Shown piece by piece: positions 12,351 through 25,800 of a stretch of 64,000 nt of DNA. The notes below the pieces were generated by a model, which ran no database searches, was not told the DNA's origin, and saw only the letters and a list, made by a program, of their open reading frames with translations. Each line of letters opens with the position of its first letter. The first letter of the stretch is position 1. The position numbers were made by a program, and so were the translations under genes. The stretch is from Strigamia acuminata (taxonomy: Eukaryota > Arthropoda > Chilopoda > Geophilomorpha > Linotaeniidae). The stretch lies in assembly GCA_949358305.1 (NCBI GenBank), contig CASHSZ010000100.1:1-64000 (forward strand), read 5' to 3'.

Positions 12351-15300
12351 ACTTAGCACAAACACCACAAGACCAATGTCTCTGAATGTTCAGAAATAGT
12401 GTTTAAACCTTAGTAGAAGGCTCCAATGTAAGTTTTAGAAACATCCAACCAATGATTTGGGAGAATAGACTTTTGATCTCATCACAGTTGACTTAGCACA
12501 AACACCACAAGACCAATGTCTCTGAATGTTCAGAAATAGTGTTTAAACCTTAGTAGAAGGCTCCAATGTAAGTTTTAGAAACATCCAACCAATGATTTGG
12601 AAGAATAGACTTTGATCTCATCACAGTTGACTTAGCACAAACACCACAAGACCAATGTCTCTGAATGTTCAGAAATAGTGTTTAAACCTTAGTAGAAGCC
12701 TTCAATGTAAGTTTTAGAAACATCCAACCAATGATTTGGGAGAATAAACTTTTGATCTCATCACAGTTGACTTAGCACAAACACCACAAGTCCAATGTCT
12801 CTGAATGTTTAGAAATAGTGTTTAAACCTTAGTAGAAGCCTTCAATATAAGTTTTAGCAACACCCAAGCAATAAATTTTGAAAAAAAAATTTTGAGCTTA
12901 TTTCACATTGCAGTTGACTTAGCACAAACACCACAAGACCAATGTCTCTGAATGTTCAGAAATAGTGTTTAAACCTTAGTAGAAGGCTCCAATGTAAGTT
13001 TTAGAAACATCCAACCAATGATTTGGGAGAATAGACTTTTGATCTCATCACAGTTGACTTAGCACAAACACCACAAGTCCAATGTCTCTGAATGTTTAGA
13101 AATAGTGTTTAAACCTTAGTAGAAGCCTTCAATATAAGTTTTAGCAACACCCAAGCAATAAATTTTGAAAAAAAAATTTTGAGCTTATTTCACATCGCAG
13201 TTGACTTAGCACAAACACCACAAGACCAATGTCTCTGAATGTTCAGAAATAGTGTTTAAACCTTAGTAGAAGGCTCCAATGTAAGTTTTAGAAACATCCA
13301 ACCGATGATTTGGGCGAATAGACTTTTGATCTCATCACAGTTGACTTAGCACAAACACCACAAGACCAATGTCTCTGAATGTTCAGAAATAGTGTTTAAA
13401 CCTTAGTAGAAGGCTCCAATGTAAGTTTTAGAAACATCCAACCGATGATTTGGGCGAATAGACTTTTGATCTCATCACAGTTGACTTAGCACAAACACCA
13501 CAAGACCAATGTCTCTGAATGTTCAGAAATAGTGTTTAAACCTTAGTAGAAGGCTCCAATGTAAGTTTTAGAAACATTCAACCGATGATTTGGGAGAATA
13601 GACTTTTGATCTCATCACAGTTGACTTAGCACAAACACCACAAGTCCAATGTCTCTGAATGTTTAGAAATAGTGTTTAAACCTTAGTAGAAGCCTTCAAT
13701 ATAAGTTTTAGCAACACCCAAGCAATAAATTTTGAAAAAAAAATTTTGAGCTTATTTTACATCGCAGTTGACTTAGCACAAACACCACAAGACCAATGTC
13801 TCTGAATGTTCAGAAATAGTGTTTAAACCTTAGTAGAAGGCTCCAATGTAAGTTTTAGAAACATCCAACCGATGATTTAGGCGAATAGACTTTTGATCTC
13901 ATCACAGTTGACTTAGCACAAACACCACAAGACCAATGTCTCTGAATGTTCAGAAATAGTGTTTAAACCTTAGTAGAAGGCTCCAATGTAAGTTTTAGAA
14001 ACATTCAACCAATGATTTGGGAGAATAGACTTTTGATCTCATCACAGTTGACTTAGCACAAACACCACAAAACCAATGTCTCTGAATGTTCAGAAATAGT
14101 GTTTAAACCTTAGTAGAAGGCTCCAATGTAAGTTTTAGAAACATCCAACCGATGATTTGGGCGAATAGACTTTTGATCTCATCACAGTTGACTTAGCACA
14201 AACACCACAAAACCAATGTCTCTGAATGTTCAGAAATAGTGTTTAAACCTTAGTAGAAGGCTCCAATGTAAGTTTTAGAAACATCCAACCAATGATTTGG
14301 GAGAATAGACTTTTGATCTCATCACAGTTGACTTAGCACAAACACCACAAGACCAATGTCTCTGAACGTTCAGAAATAGTGTTTAAACCTTAGTAGCAGG
14401 CTCCAATGTAAGTTTTAGAAACATCCAACCAATGATTTGGGAGAATAAACTTTTGATCTCATCACAGTTGACTTAGCACAAACACCACAAGACCAATGTC
14501 TCTGAATGTTCAGAAATAGTGTTTAAACCTTAGTAGAAGCCTTCAATATAAGTTTTAGCAACACCCAAGCAATAAATTTTGAAAAAAAAATTTTGAGCTT
14601 ATTTCACATCGCAGTTGACTTAGCACAAACACCACAAGACAAATGTCTCTGAATGTTCAGAAATAGTGTTTAAACCTTAGTAGAAGGCTCCAATGTAAGT
14701 TTTAGAAACATCCAACCGATGATTTGGGCGAATAGACTTTTGATCTCATCACAGTTGACTTAGCACAAACACCACAAGACCAATGTCTCTGAATGTTCAG
14801 AAATAGTGTTTAAACCTTAGTAGAAGGCTCCAATGTAAGTTTTAGAAACATTCAACCGATGATTTGGGAGAATAGACTTTTGATCTCATCACAGTTGACT
14901 TAGCACAAACACCACAAGACCAATGTCTCTGAATGTTCAGAAATAGTGTTTAAACCTTAGTAGAAGCCTTCAATATAAGTTTTAGCAACACCCAAGCATT
15001 AAATTTTGAAAAAAAAATTTTGAGCTCATTTCACATCGCAGTTGACTTAGCACAAACACCACAAGACCAATGTCTCTGAATGTTCAGAAATAGTGTTTAA
15101 ACCTTAGTAGAAGGCTCCAATGTAAGTTTTAGAAACATCCAACCAATGATTTGGGAGAATAGACTTTTGATCTCATCACAGTTGACTTAGCACAAACACC
15201 ACAAGTCCAATGTCTCTGAATGTTTAGAAATAGTGTTTAAACCTTAGTAGAAGCCTTCAATATAAGTTTTAGCAACACCCAAGCAATAAATTTTGAAAAA

Positions 15301-18300
15301 AAAATTTTGAGCTTATTTCACATCGCAGTTGACTTAGCACAAACACCACAAGACCAATGTCTCTGAATGTTCAGAAATAGTGTTTAAACCTTAGTAGAAG
15401 GCTCCAATGTAAGTTTTAGAAACATCCAACCGATGATTTGGGCGAATAGACTTTTGATCTCATCACAGTTGACTTAGCACAAACACCACAAGACCAATGT
15501 CTCTGAATGTTCAGAAATAGTGTTTAAACCTTAGTAGAAGGCTCCAATGTAAGTTTTAGAAACATTCAACCGATGATTTGGGAGAATAGACTTTTGATCT
15601 CATCACAGTTGACTTAGCACAAACACCACAAAACCAATGTCTCTGAATGTTCAGAAATAGTGTTTAAACCTTAGTAGAAGGCTCCAATGTAAGTTTTAGA
15701 AACATCCAACCGATGATTTGGGCGAATAGACTTTTGATCTCATCACAGTTGACTTAGCACAAACACCACAAGACCAATGTCTCTGAATGTTCAGAAATAG
15801 TGTTTAAACCTTAGTAGAAGGCTCCAATGTAAGTTTTAGAAACATTCAACCGATGATTTGGGAGAATAGACTTTTGATCTCATCACAGTTGACTTAGCAC
15901 AAACACCACAAGACCAATGTCTCTGAATGTTCAGAAATAGTGTTTAAACCTTAGTAGAAGCCTTCAATATAAGTTTTAGCAACACCCAAGCATTAAATTT
16001 TGAAAAAAAAATTTTGAGCTCATTTCACATCGCAGTTGACTTAGCACAAACACCACAAGACCAATGTCTCTGAATGTTCAGAAATAGTGTTTAAACCTTA
16101 GTAGAAGGCTCCAATGTAAGTTTTAGAAACATCCAACCGATGATTTGGGCGAATAGACTTTTGATCTCATCACAGTTGACTTAGCACAAACACCACAAGA
16201 CCAATGTCTCTGAATGTTCAGAAATAGTGTTTAAACCTTAGTAGAAGGCTCCAATGTAAGTTTTAGAAACATCCAACCGATGATTTGGGCGAATAGACTT
16301 TTGATCTCATCACAGTTGACTTAGCACAAACACCACAAGACCAATGTCTCTGAATGTTCAGAAATAGTGTTTAAACCTTAGTAGAAGGCTCCAATGTAAG
16401 TTTTAGAAACATTCAACCGATGATTTGGGAGAATAGACTTTTGATCTCATCACAGTTGACTTAGCACAAACACCACAAGACCAATGTCTCTGAATGTTCA
16501 GAAATAGTGTTTAAACCTTAGTAGAAGCCTTCAATATAAGTTTTAGCAACACCCAAGCATTAAATTTTGAAAAAAAAATTTTGAGCTCATTTCACATCGC
16601 AGTTGACTTAGCACAAACACCACAAGACCAATGTCTCTGAATGTTCAGAAATAGTGTTTAAACCTTAGTAGAAGGCTCCAATGTAAGTTTTAGAAACATC
16701 CAACCAATGATTTGGGAGAATAGACTTTTGATCTCATCACAGTTGACTTAGCACAAACACCACAAGTCCAATGTCTCTGAATGTTTAGAAATAGTGTTTA
16801 AACCTTAGTAGAAGCCTTCAATATAAGTTTTAGCAACACCCAAGCAATAAATTTTGAAAAAAAAATTTTGAGCTTATTTCACATCGCAGTTGACTTAGCA
16901 CAAACACCACAAGACCAATGTCTCTGAATGTTCAGAAATAGTGTTTAAACCTTAGTAGAAGGCTCCAATGTAAGTTTTAGAAACATCCAACCGATGATTT
17001 GGGCGAATAGACTTTTGATCTCATCACAGTTGACTTAGCACAAACACCACAAGACCAATGTCTCTGAATGTTCAGAAATAGTGTTTAAACCTTAGTAGAA
17101 GGCTCCAATGTAAGTTTTAGAAACATTCAACCGATGATTTGGGAGAATAGACTTTTGATCTCATCACAGTTGACTTAGCACAAACACCACAAGACCAATG
17201 TCTCTGAATGTTCAGAAATAGTGTTTAAACCTTAGTAGAAGGCTCCAATGTAAGTTTTAGAAACATTCAACCGATGATTTGGGAGAATAGACTTTTGATC
17301 TCATCACAGTTGACTTAGCACAAACACCACAAGACCAATGTCTCTGAATGTTCAGAAATAGTGTTTAAACCTTAGTAGAAGGCTCCAATGTAAGTTTTAG
17401 AAACATCCAACCAATGATTTGGGAGAATAGACTTTTGATCTCATCACAGTTGACTTAGCACAAACACCACAAGACCAATGTCTCTGAATGTTCAGAAATA
17501 GTGTTTAAACCTTAGTAGAAGGCTCCAATGTAAGTTTTAGAAACATCCAACCAATGATTTGGAAGAATAGACTTTGATCTCATCACAGTTGACTTAGCAC
17601 AAACACCACAAGACCAATGTCTCTGAATGTTCAGAAATAGTGTTTAAACCTTAGTAGAAGCCTTCAATGTAAGTTTTAGAAACATCCAACCAATGATTTG
17701 GGAGAATAAACTTTTGATCTCATCACAGTTGACTTAGCACAAACACCACAAGTCCAATGTCTCTGAATGTTTAGAAATAGTGTTTAAACCTTAGTAGAAG
17801 CCTTCAATATAAGTTTTAGCAACACCCAAGCAATAAATTTTGAAAAAAAAATTTTGAGCTTATTTCACATTGCAGTTGACTTAGCACAAACACCACAAGA
17901 CCAATGTCTCTGAATGTTCAGAAATAGTGTTTAAACCTTAGTAGAAGGCTCCAATGTAAGTTTTAGAAACATCCAACCAATGATTTGGGAGAATAGACTT
18001 TTGATCTCATCACAGTTGACTTAGCACAAACACCACAAGTCCAATGTCTCTGAATGTTTAGAAATAGTGTTTAAACCTTAGTAGAAGCCTTCAATATAAG
18101 TTTTAGCAACACCCAAGCAATAAATTTTGAAAAAAAAATTTTGAGCTTATTTCACATCGCAGTTGACTTAGCACAAACACCACAAGACCAATGTCTCTGA
18201 ATGTTCAGAAATAGTGTTTAAACCTTAGTAGAAGGCTCCAATGTAAGTTTTAGAAACATCCAACCGATGATTTGGGCGAATAGACTTTTGATCTCATCAC

Positions 18301-20307
18301 AGTTGACTTAGCACAAACACCACAAGACCAATGTCTCTGAATGTTCAGAAATAGTGTTTAAACCTTAGTAGAAGGCTCCAATGTAAGTTTTAGAAACATC
18401 CAACCGATGATTTGGGCGAATAGACTTTTGATCTCATCACAGTTGACTTAGCACAAACACCACAAGACCAATGTCTCTGAATGTTCAGAAATAGTGTTTA
18501 AACCTTAGTAGAAGGCTCCAATGTAAGTTTTAGAAACATTCAACCGATGATTTGGGAGAATAGACTTTTGATCTCATCACAGTTGACTTAGCACAAACAC
18601 CACAAGTCCAATGTCTCTGAATGTTTAGAAATAGTGTTTAAACCTTAGTAGAAGCCTTCAATATAAGTTTTAGCAACACCCAAGCAATAAATTTTGAAAA
18701 AAAAATTTTGAGCTTATTTTACATCGCAGTTGACTTAGCACAAACACCACAAGACCAATGTCTCTGAATGTTCAGAAATAGTGTTTAAACCTTAGTAGAA
18801 GGCTCCAATGTAAGTTTTAGAAACATCCAACCGATGATTTAGGCGAATAGACTTTTGATCTCATCACAGTTGACTTAGCACAAACACCACAAGACCAATG
18901 TCTCTGAATGTTCAGAAATAGTGTTTAAACCTTAGTAGAAGGCTCCAATGTAAGTTTTAGAAACATTCAACCAATGATTTGGGAGAATAGACTTTTGATC
19001 TCATCACAGTTGACTTAGCACAAACACCACAAAACCAATGTCTCTGAATGTTCAGAAATAGTGTTTAAACCTTAGTAGAAGGCTCCAATGTAAGTTTTAG
19101 AAACATCCAACCGATGATTTGGGCGAATAGACTTTTGATCTCATCACAGTTGACTTAGCACAAACACCACAAAACCAATGTCTCTGAATGTTCAGAAATA
19201 GTGTTTAAACCTTAGTAGAAGGCTCCAATGTAAGTTTTAGAAACATCCAACCAATGATTTGGGAGAATAGACTTTTGATCTCATCACAGTTGACTTAGCA
19301 CAAACACCACAAGACCAATGTCTCTGAACGTTCAGAAATAGTGTTTAAACCTTAGTAGCAGGCTCCAATGTAAGTTTTAGAAACATCCAACCAATGATTT
19401 GGGAGAATAAACTTTTGATCTCATCACAGTTGACTTAGCACAAACACCACAAGACCAATGTCTCTGAATGTTCAGAAATAGTGTTTAAACCTTAGTAGAA
19501 GCCTTCAATATAAGTTTTAGCAACACCCAAGCAATAAATTTTGAAAAAAAAATTTTGAGCTTATTTCACATCGCAGTTGACTTAGCACAAACACCACAAG
19601 ACAAATGTCTCTGAATGTTCAGAAATAGTGTTTAAACCTTAGTAGAAGGCTCCAATGTAAGTTTTAGAAACATCCAACCGATGATTTGGGCGAATAGACT
19701 TTTGATCTCATCACAGTTGACTTAGCACAAACACCACAAGACCAATGTCTCTGAATGTTCAGAAATAGTGTTTAAACCTTAGTAGAAGGCTCCAATGTAA
19801 GTTTTAGAAACATTCAACCGATGATTTGGGAGAATAGACTTTTGATCTCATCACAGTTGACTTAGCACAAACACCACAAGACCAATGTCTCTGAATGTTC
19901 AGAAATAGTGTTTAAACCTTAGTAGAAGCCTTCAATATAAGTTTTAGCAACACCCAAGCATTAAATTTTGAAAAAAAAATTTTGAGCTCATTTCACATCG
20001 CAGTTGACTTAGCACAAACACCACAAGACCAATGTCTCTGAATGTTCAGAAATAGTGTTTAAACCTTAGTAGAAGGCTCCAATGTAAGTTTTAGAAACAT
20101 CCAACCAATGATTTGGGAGAATAGACTTTTGATCTCATCACAGTTGACTTAGCACAAACACCACAAGTCCAATGTCTCTGAATGTTTAGAAATAGTGTTT
20201 AAACCTTAGTAGAAGCCTTCAATATAAGTTTTAGCAACACCCAAGCAATAAATTTTGAAAAAAAAATTTTGAGCTTATTTCACATCGCAGTTGACTTAGC
20301 ACAAACA

Positions 20308-20312
20308 CCACA
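20308..20312. repeat. Target-site duplication of the BEL element (left)
   Basis: CCACA lies directly before the left LTR and again directly after the right LTR (29736-29740). The intact satellite has this word once, at monomer positions 15-19. Five bases fits BEL/Pao integration. Confidence 0.93.
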
Positions 20313-21875
20313 TGTTGCAAGACAGCGTAGATATTGTTGTGCTATTTTATTGTCATTATTTATTACCATTTACTTTGAGTTGATTAAAATCTTTAAGTGT
20401 TTTTATTTCCTTTGCCTAATTGGTATTTTTTCACTTTTCAGATTTTTATTGCTTATTAAAGTGTTTTGACTTGATTTTTATTCATACTTTTCAATATTTA
20501 GTAGTGTTTATGCTTTGTATTTATTTCAAATATCTTATTCCGTGCATTTATTGACTTATTCACTTGTTTTAAGAGAGTTTGTGTTGATTCCGAACTGTTT
20601 TGGTGCATATTTCGTTCCCTAGTATACATTTGCGATGCTAGTGACGTCATTTTTCTGTTTCCCGTAAAGTTACGGTTCCGTCTTCTAACCTTTTGTTTAG
20701 TACTTTTCAAATCCCTTGGAATTTTATTAAGCATTCGTTTAGACTAATTCAAGCATGCTCTTTCTATCTAGATGCATCAAAACTGCTTTGGAAGTTCCGT
20801 TTGTTTGGTTTGAACGTTCGTTTCCATCTGCCATAAAAGCGCAGCCGGGAATGTTCGTTTGGCCGATAAATTCGTATTTATTCAATCTGTGTATTTTATT
20901 CCGATGTTTTGTGAAGAGAATTGATAATTATTCTTGTTATTTAATCGATACTTTATTGATTATATTCATTTAGTGTTTTTACATTCATTTTACGTGTGAT
21001 TTTGCCGCCGATGTTATGTTCGCCGGACGCCATGTTTGATCCAACACCTTTGTTATGTTCGCCGGTCGCCATGTTTGTCCCAAGCGACGATTACACAATG
21101 TAACCGTTATTTTTGTATTTTATATCACATAATTTGCATTTACTATTACATTGCGTTATTATTCAGTATGTATTCTTCGATAATTTTGTGCTTTTGTACC
21201 GATCGAAATTCAAATGTGATCGTTATGTAATTTTTCCTGGCCTGTGATTGGCTATCGTCAATCCTCTCTTTCCGAGATCGGTTTATTGCTAATATCTCAT
21301 TGTTTAACGTGTTTTTGGACATTGTTGTGATTAGCTTTTTTGTTCACCGCATTCTTGTGGTCATTTCAATGTATTTCAATGTATTTTTAGTGCATTTTTA
21401 AGCAAATGCCAACTTTGCCGTGATCTTGTTTCCTCCGTTACCATGGTAACGGAATCTTTTGTGTATCTGTATTTCGCCGCTATCGGCCTGGCGCGTGCCA
21501 TATTCGGTACTGCGCATGTGCGGTTCTCTAAGAACCAATCTAATTGCTGTAATTTCATCAGTTATTAACCAACCTTTGAATAAATGTGTTGTGTTTTATT
21601 AGCTCTTGTTTTAGGCTTATTTTCAAACACATTCAATGTGTAGTGAGTAGTTTAAAATTTCTCAGGCCAACTTATGTTTCCGCCACCTATTGGATACTTG
21701 GTGCAGGTGTTCTCCACATTGTTCCAGCGGTTCAACAATGCCATTTGTTGCGGATTTATTGCTCTCCAGTGCGATTTTCGTACTAGCCACGCCATACGAC
21801 CTTGGGCGAGCTCAAGTGTCTTGAATTTGGATACGCATCGCCATTCCTTTCCTTCTGTCTTGTTGACCTGCAACA
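20313..21875 (+). repeat. 5' LTR of the BEL element
   Basis: The LTR is 1563 bp and starts TGTTGCAAGACAG and ends GACCTGCAACA, with inverted hexamers TGTTGC and GCAACA. It repeats at 28173-29735 at an offset of 7860. A TATA-like word CCATAAAAG lies near 20831. An AATAAA polyadenylation signal at 21579-21584 is followed by a GT-rich stretch. A 20-bp perfect palindrome is at 21434-21453. A duplicated segment containing TTATGTTCGCCGG lies at about 21013-21080. Confidence 0.95.
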
Positions 21876-21890
21876 CAGATGCGAAGCTTT

Positions 21891-21911
21891 TGGTAGCCGT
21901 GACCAGGATTC
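21891..21911 (+). other. Primer-binding site of the BEL element (tRNA-His-like)
   Basis: TGGTAGCCGTGACCAGGATT starts 15 bases after the LTR. It equals the tRNA-His complement seen in the non-coding element except for one extra A after TGGT, and the match stops after GGATT. A long spacer and a one-base bulge are unusual, so the tRNA identity is likely but not certain. Confidence 0.7.
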
Positions 21912-22871
21912 CGTCTGCAATTCGTGAGTTTTTCCAGTGCATCATCAATACGTTTGAAAAAGTGTTTGGTGCGACGGAGAAACAATTCGTTCGTGTTTCG
22001 TCACCCATGTCAAGAGTCAACGTTCAACGTGACAGAAGTTACGACGGGGACTGCTTTGGCGGCGAAAACGAACAAAAGTGTGCATGCAGTTGGAGTTCAA
22101 GGTCACAACACTGGATAACACAACGCGTCGTGTTGGAAAGCGGATTCGCCCCTGGAATAATTGCATTTTTTAGTGTTTTGCCTTTTGAAATTGAAATTTT
22201 GGAGATTTTGGTTATTAAGGGGAACAGTATCAAGTGTCTTTATGGGATTTTGGTAGTTGCATTTGTTGGTTTTCGGGAAAATTTCGATAAAGTGTCTATT
22301 TTACAACTTTTGAAGTGTTTTTTCATTGCATGCTTAGTTCTCCACTATAACCGCCATAAGCGGGGGAGATTAGATTTATTTCGAGTAGAACTGACTAGTT
22401 TCAAGTTGATTGAGCTGTCAGTAGAATCTAAATTTAATGTTAGGAGTTATTGGCGTGTTTTGTTGCAAAACGAACCGTCAATTGTTTTCGAAAGAGTTTA
22501 TTGGCGTGCTTTGTTGCAAAACAAACCGTCAATTATTTTCAAACTGTGCAGGGTAATTGTGTCACGTTTTATTTACGTACACAAAACCGCTCAAATTTTT
22601 GGTCATCCTCGATTGGCCAAACATTTGATATTCTAAAATTCTCACGTGTCACCAAGGACCGTGAAAATTGAGTGCTTTTTGGGGGATAAAATTAAAAAGT
22701 TTATTCTCTTTAAAGTTAAAACAAAAACCGTGAATGTTGAGATATTTTTGGGGGATAAAATAAAAAGGTTTATTCTCTTAAAAATTAAAACAAAGTTGAA
22801 TTGTCATGCCCGTTTTTATCTGTTCTTTCCAAATTTCACAGCCGAATTTTTTGTGAGAGAGGACAGAGAAA
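21912..22871 (+). other. BEL 5' leader with tandem repeats
   Basis: This untranslated region lies between the primer site and the Gag-Pol start. It holds two tandem duplications: a 51-bp unit at 22446-22546 (TTGGCGTG..TTTGTTGCAAAAC..CCGTCAATT) and a 69-bp unit at 22658-22795 (GTGAA..TTGAG..TTTTTGGGGGATAAAAT). A purine-rich word GCGGGGGAGATTAG lies near 22361. I see no gene of its own; a 320-codon frame crossing from the LTR into this leader is judged incidental. Confidence 0.75.
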
Positions 22872-25800
22872 ATGGCGGAACCTACAATGAGAGATCTTCT
22901 AACTGAGGATCAAATCGAAGTGCTACAACAACGTTGGGAGTCGCAAGTCACTGCAATGAATCATCTGTTGTCTATATCGGAGAAGACAGCAGATCCAGGA
23001 GAACTGGAAGCGCTGGTGCAAACTGCGAACCCAAAAGAAACGAGAATAGTCGGTGCGCTGAATGATCTACAGGAATATTCGGACCACGGCTATTATCTAG
23101 AATGCATTGACAAGCTTGAGACTATGCAAGCAAGAGTGGATCTTCTTCGCACGAGATACGAAATCTCAAAGCGATCACTTCCAACTTTGGGAGGAAGATT
23201 AAATACGTCGACAAGCTCAAATCAGAACACAACCTTGAACGCGACAGCAACGTTTAGAAAAAATTCGAAGCTGCCCAAATTGGATTCCGTAAAATTCGAC
23301 GGAGATATTTTGAAGTACAGAACATTTAAAAGCAACTTCGAGACCTCCGTACACAAGGATCCAGACCTGAGTAACATTGAAAAACTCCAGTATTTACAAA
23401 CTATGTGTACTGGAGAAGCGGCAATTCTCATCTCAACTTTTCCCTTGATCGAGGAATCATATGACCTGGCCAGGGAAGAACTAGAAAGACATTTTGGTGA
23501 TGAGGATGCCCAACAAACTGCGTTAATAAAATCAATTCGAGAATTAAAATCTGTTACGAGTGTATATCCAACGAAAGCGATAAAAACGAATTTGACTAAG
23601 ATTTCTGCGACTATTAGACTTCTCGAGCAACTTAAGATTCCAATTCAAACTTCCGGAGCTTTCTTATTGCCCGACATAATTAGCAAGTTTCCAACTTCAA
23701 TGGCATTAAGATTTTACCAAGTTCACGGAATTCAAAATAAGAACATTGTTACGTTGCTCAATTTCTTTGTGAATGAAGTTGCGATGGCCGAACGAACTGA
23801 AAACGTTTCGGAAAAATCGAAAAAAGACAAGAATGAAAAATCTGAGGTGGAGAAACCGAAAGTGAAAGGTTCAATGACCACGTGCGCAACTACTCAAGAC
23901 GCCAAGCAGTCTACTAGTGCAAAAACGAAGAGTGAACCGAAATCTGAAAGCAAGAATACGCTTTTCAAGACAAACAAGTGCATTTTTTGTGATGATGAAC
24001 ATTTAAACGGCTCTTGTAAAAAGGATTTCGAAATCAACGCGAAAATCGAAATAGTAAAGAAAAACAGACTGTGTTTTAACTGTTTCAGAACTGGACATAG
24101 AGTGGGAGACTGCAAGGTCAAATTTTCTTGTAAACATTGTGGTGGGCGACACCATTCCACAATATGCAAAAAATCCGAGGTGAAGAATTCAACAAGCGCT
24201 GCGGAGAAGCCGAAGGAGCCACAAGTAACAACACATGTTTCATGCGCAATCTCGACGACTCTTCAACTAATGATCTTCACCGCGGATCTTAAAACCAAAT
24301 CAGGAGGAACCCACAGCATTCGAGGGATGATTGATCCGGGAAGCCATCGATCGTTCATCACAAAAGAATTTGTTGAAAGACTGAAACTGAAAAAATGCGG
24401 CAGTGTCTCTGCCACCACACAGAGATTCAACGACTCGTCTCCAGCAGCCACGGACTATGATGTGTTTAATGTCACACTGCAGAGTAAAAATGACACTCAA
24501 GATTTGAAACTTTCAATGCTTTCTGTGGAAAATTTGCCACGAGTGCAGGGCATTCTTAACTCATCAATAATAGACAAGGTGAAGAAGTTAAACCTTGAAC
24601 TTGCTGAAGACCTACCAGCTAAGACTTCTCAAATCGATGTGCTTTTAGGAGTCGACGTGTGGTGGAAGGTCGTTAAGGACGGCAAGAAAAAAGTAAACGC
24701 AGATCTTGGATTAATAAATACAATTTTTGGTTGGGTCTTGTCCGGAGCGGCGGGGAACACCAATTTATTCGAAGATGAAGAAGAATTGACAACATGTTGC
24801 AACACATGCGACTTAAACATCCAAGAAAAATTGGACAAACTGTGGAACTTGGAAGCAATCGGAATAAATGCGGGAGAAAAAGAATCCGACTTTATTCGCG
24901 ATCGATTCGAATCAACTACGAAACGTCTAGACGATGGACGTTATGAAGTCATGCTGCCATTTAATGGACAGGAAGTCGACTTGGAATCTAATTGGGAGTT
25001 GGCCATGAACCAACTGGCCAACACGCTCAAAAGAATAGATGCCAACGAGGATTACAAAAAACGTTACGACGAGTCCATGTGGCAGTATATTCACGAAAAT
25101 CACGCGGAGGAAGTCCCAAAAGAGGAGCGTTTTCTGAAGAAAGGAACCTACAATATACCTCACCACCCTGTAATCAAGGAGGATCGCGACACGACAAAAT
25201 TTAGAGTGGTGTTTAACGCCTCTTCAGCGAAAAAAGGAAAGCGTTCCCTCAATGACTGTCTATTTCCGGGACCTTCCCTCAACCCAGACTTAATTCTCGT
25301 TATTGTGAGATTCCGTCTCTATTGTATTCCAATAATAGCAGACATTAAGCAAGCGTTTCTCCAGGTTATGATCAACCCAACTCAAACAAACTTTTTACGT
25401 TTTTTGTGGGTCGCTCGTGACTATTTCAAAGAGCCATACTCATGGCAAAATTTGTGGAATAATCTAATGGTTCTGAGAATGATTGTCGTGCCATTTGGCG
25501 TCATTTCTTCTCCATTCCTCTTGTGTGCGACGATTAGGAAACAAGCGAAACAATTTGAAGAAACTCATGCAAAAGAAGTCGACGCACTCGATGATGGAAT
25601 CTTCATGGATGATTTGACGTCAGGAGGAGATTTTACAGCGGACACAACATCACATTGCGAGAAACTGAAAATGATATTAGACGACGGAAAGCTTCCCCTC
25701 GTGAAGTGGGCGACCTCAAGCAAGGACGTCTTCAACAATTTGAAAAAAGAAGGTTTTCATATGCGAGGAGAGGAGTTTTCGGACTTAGGAATTATAAAAA

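Larger units (their letters stand above)
7683..20312. repeat. Satellite array, block 1 (140/147-bp monomers)
   Basis: About 89 head-to-tail monomers start with ACTTAGCACAAACACC. Type A monomers are exactly 140 bp. Type B monomers are 147 bp and differ in the last part, which carries an A9 tract flanked by ATTTT words. The first 69 bp are nearly the same in every monomer. Variants recur in a set order and form higher-order units. Two private-variant blocks, about 12290-16478 and 17252 onward, match at an offset of 4962 bp. No gene is present; every frame is short or broken. The block ends in a 5-bp target duplication at the BEL insertion. Confidence 0.97.

Noticed and set aside
7683-20312. CRISPR-like array
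   Set aside because: The repeats are contiguous 140/147-bp monomers with no unique spacers. This is satellite DNA in a eukaryote.
21674-22636. A 320-codon plus-strand frame across the BEL LTR end and leader
   Set aside because: It runs through the LTR boundary and primer site, has no recognisable domain and overlaps tandem repeats. Its LTR part is repeated in the other LTR with a different continuation.
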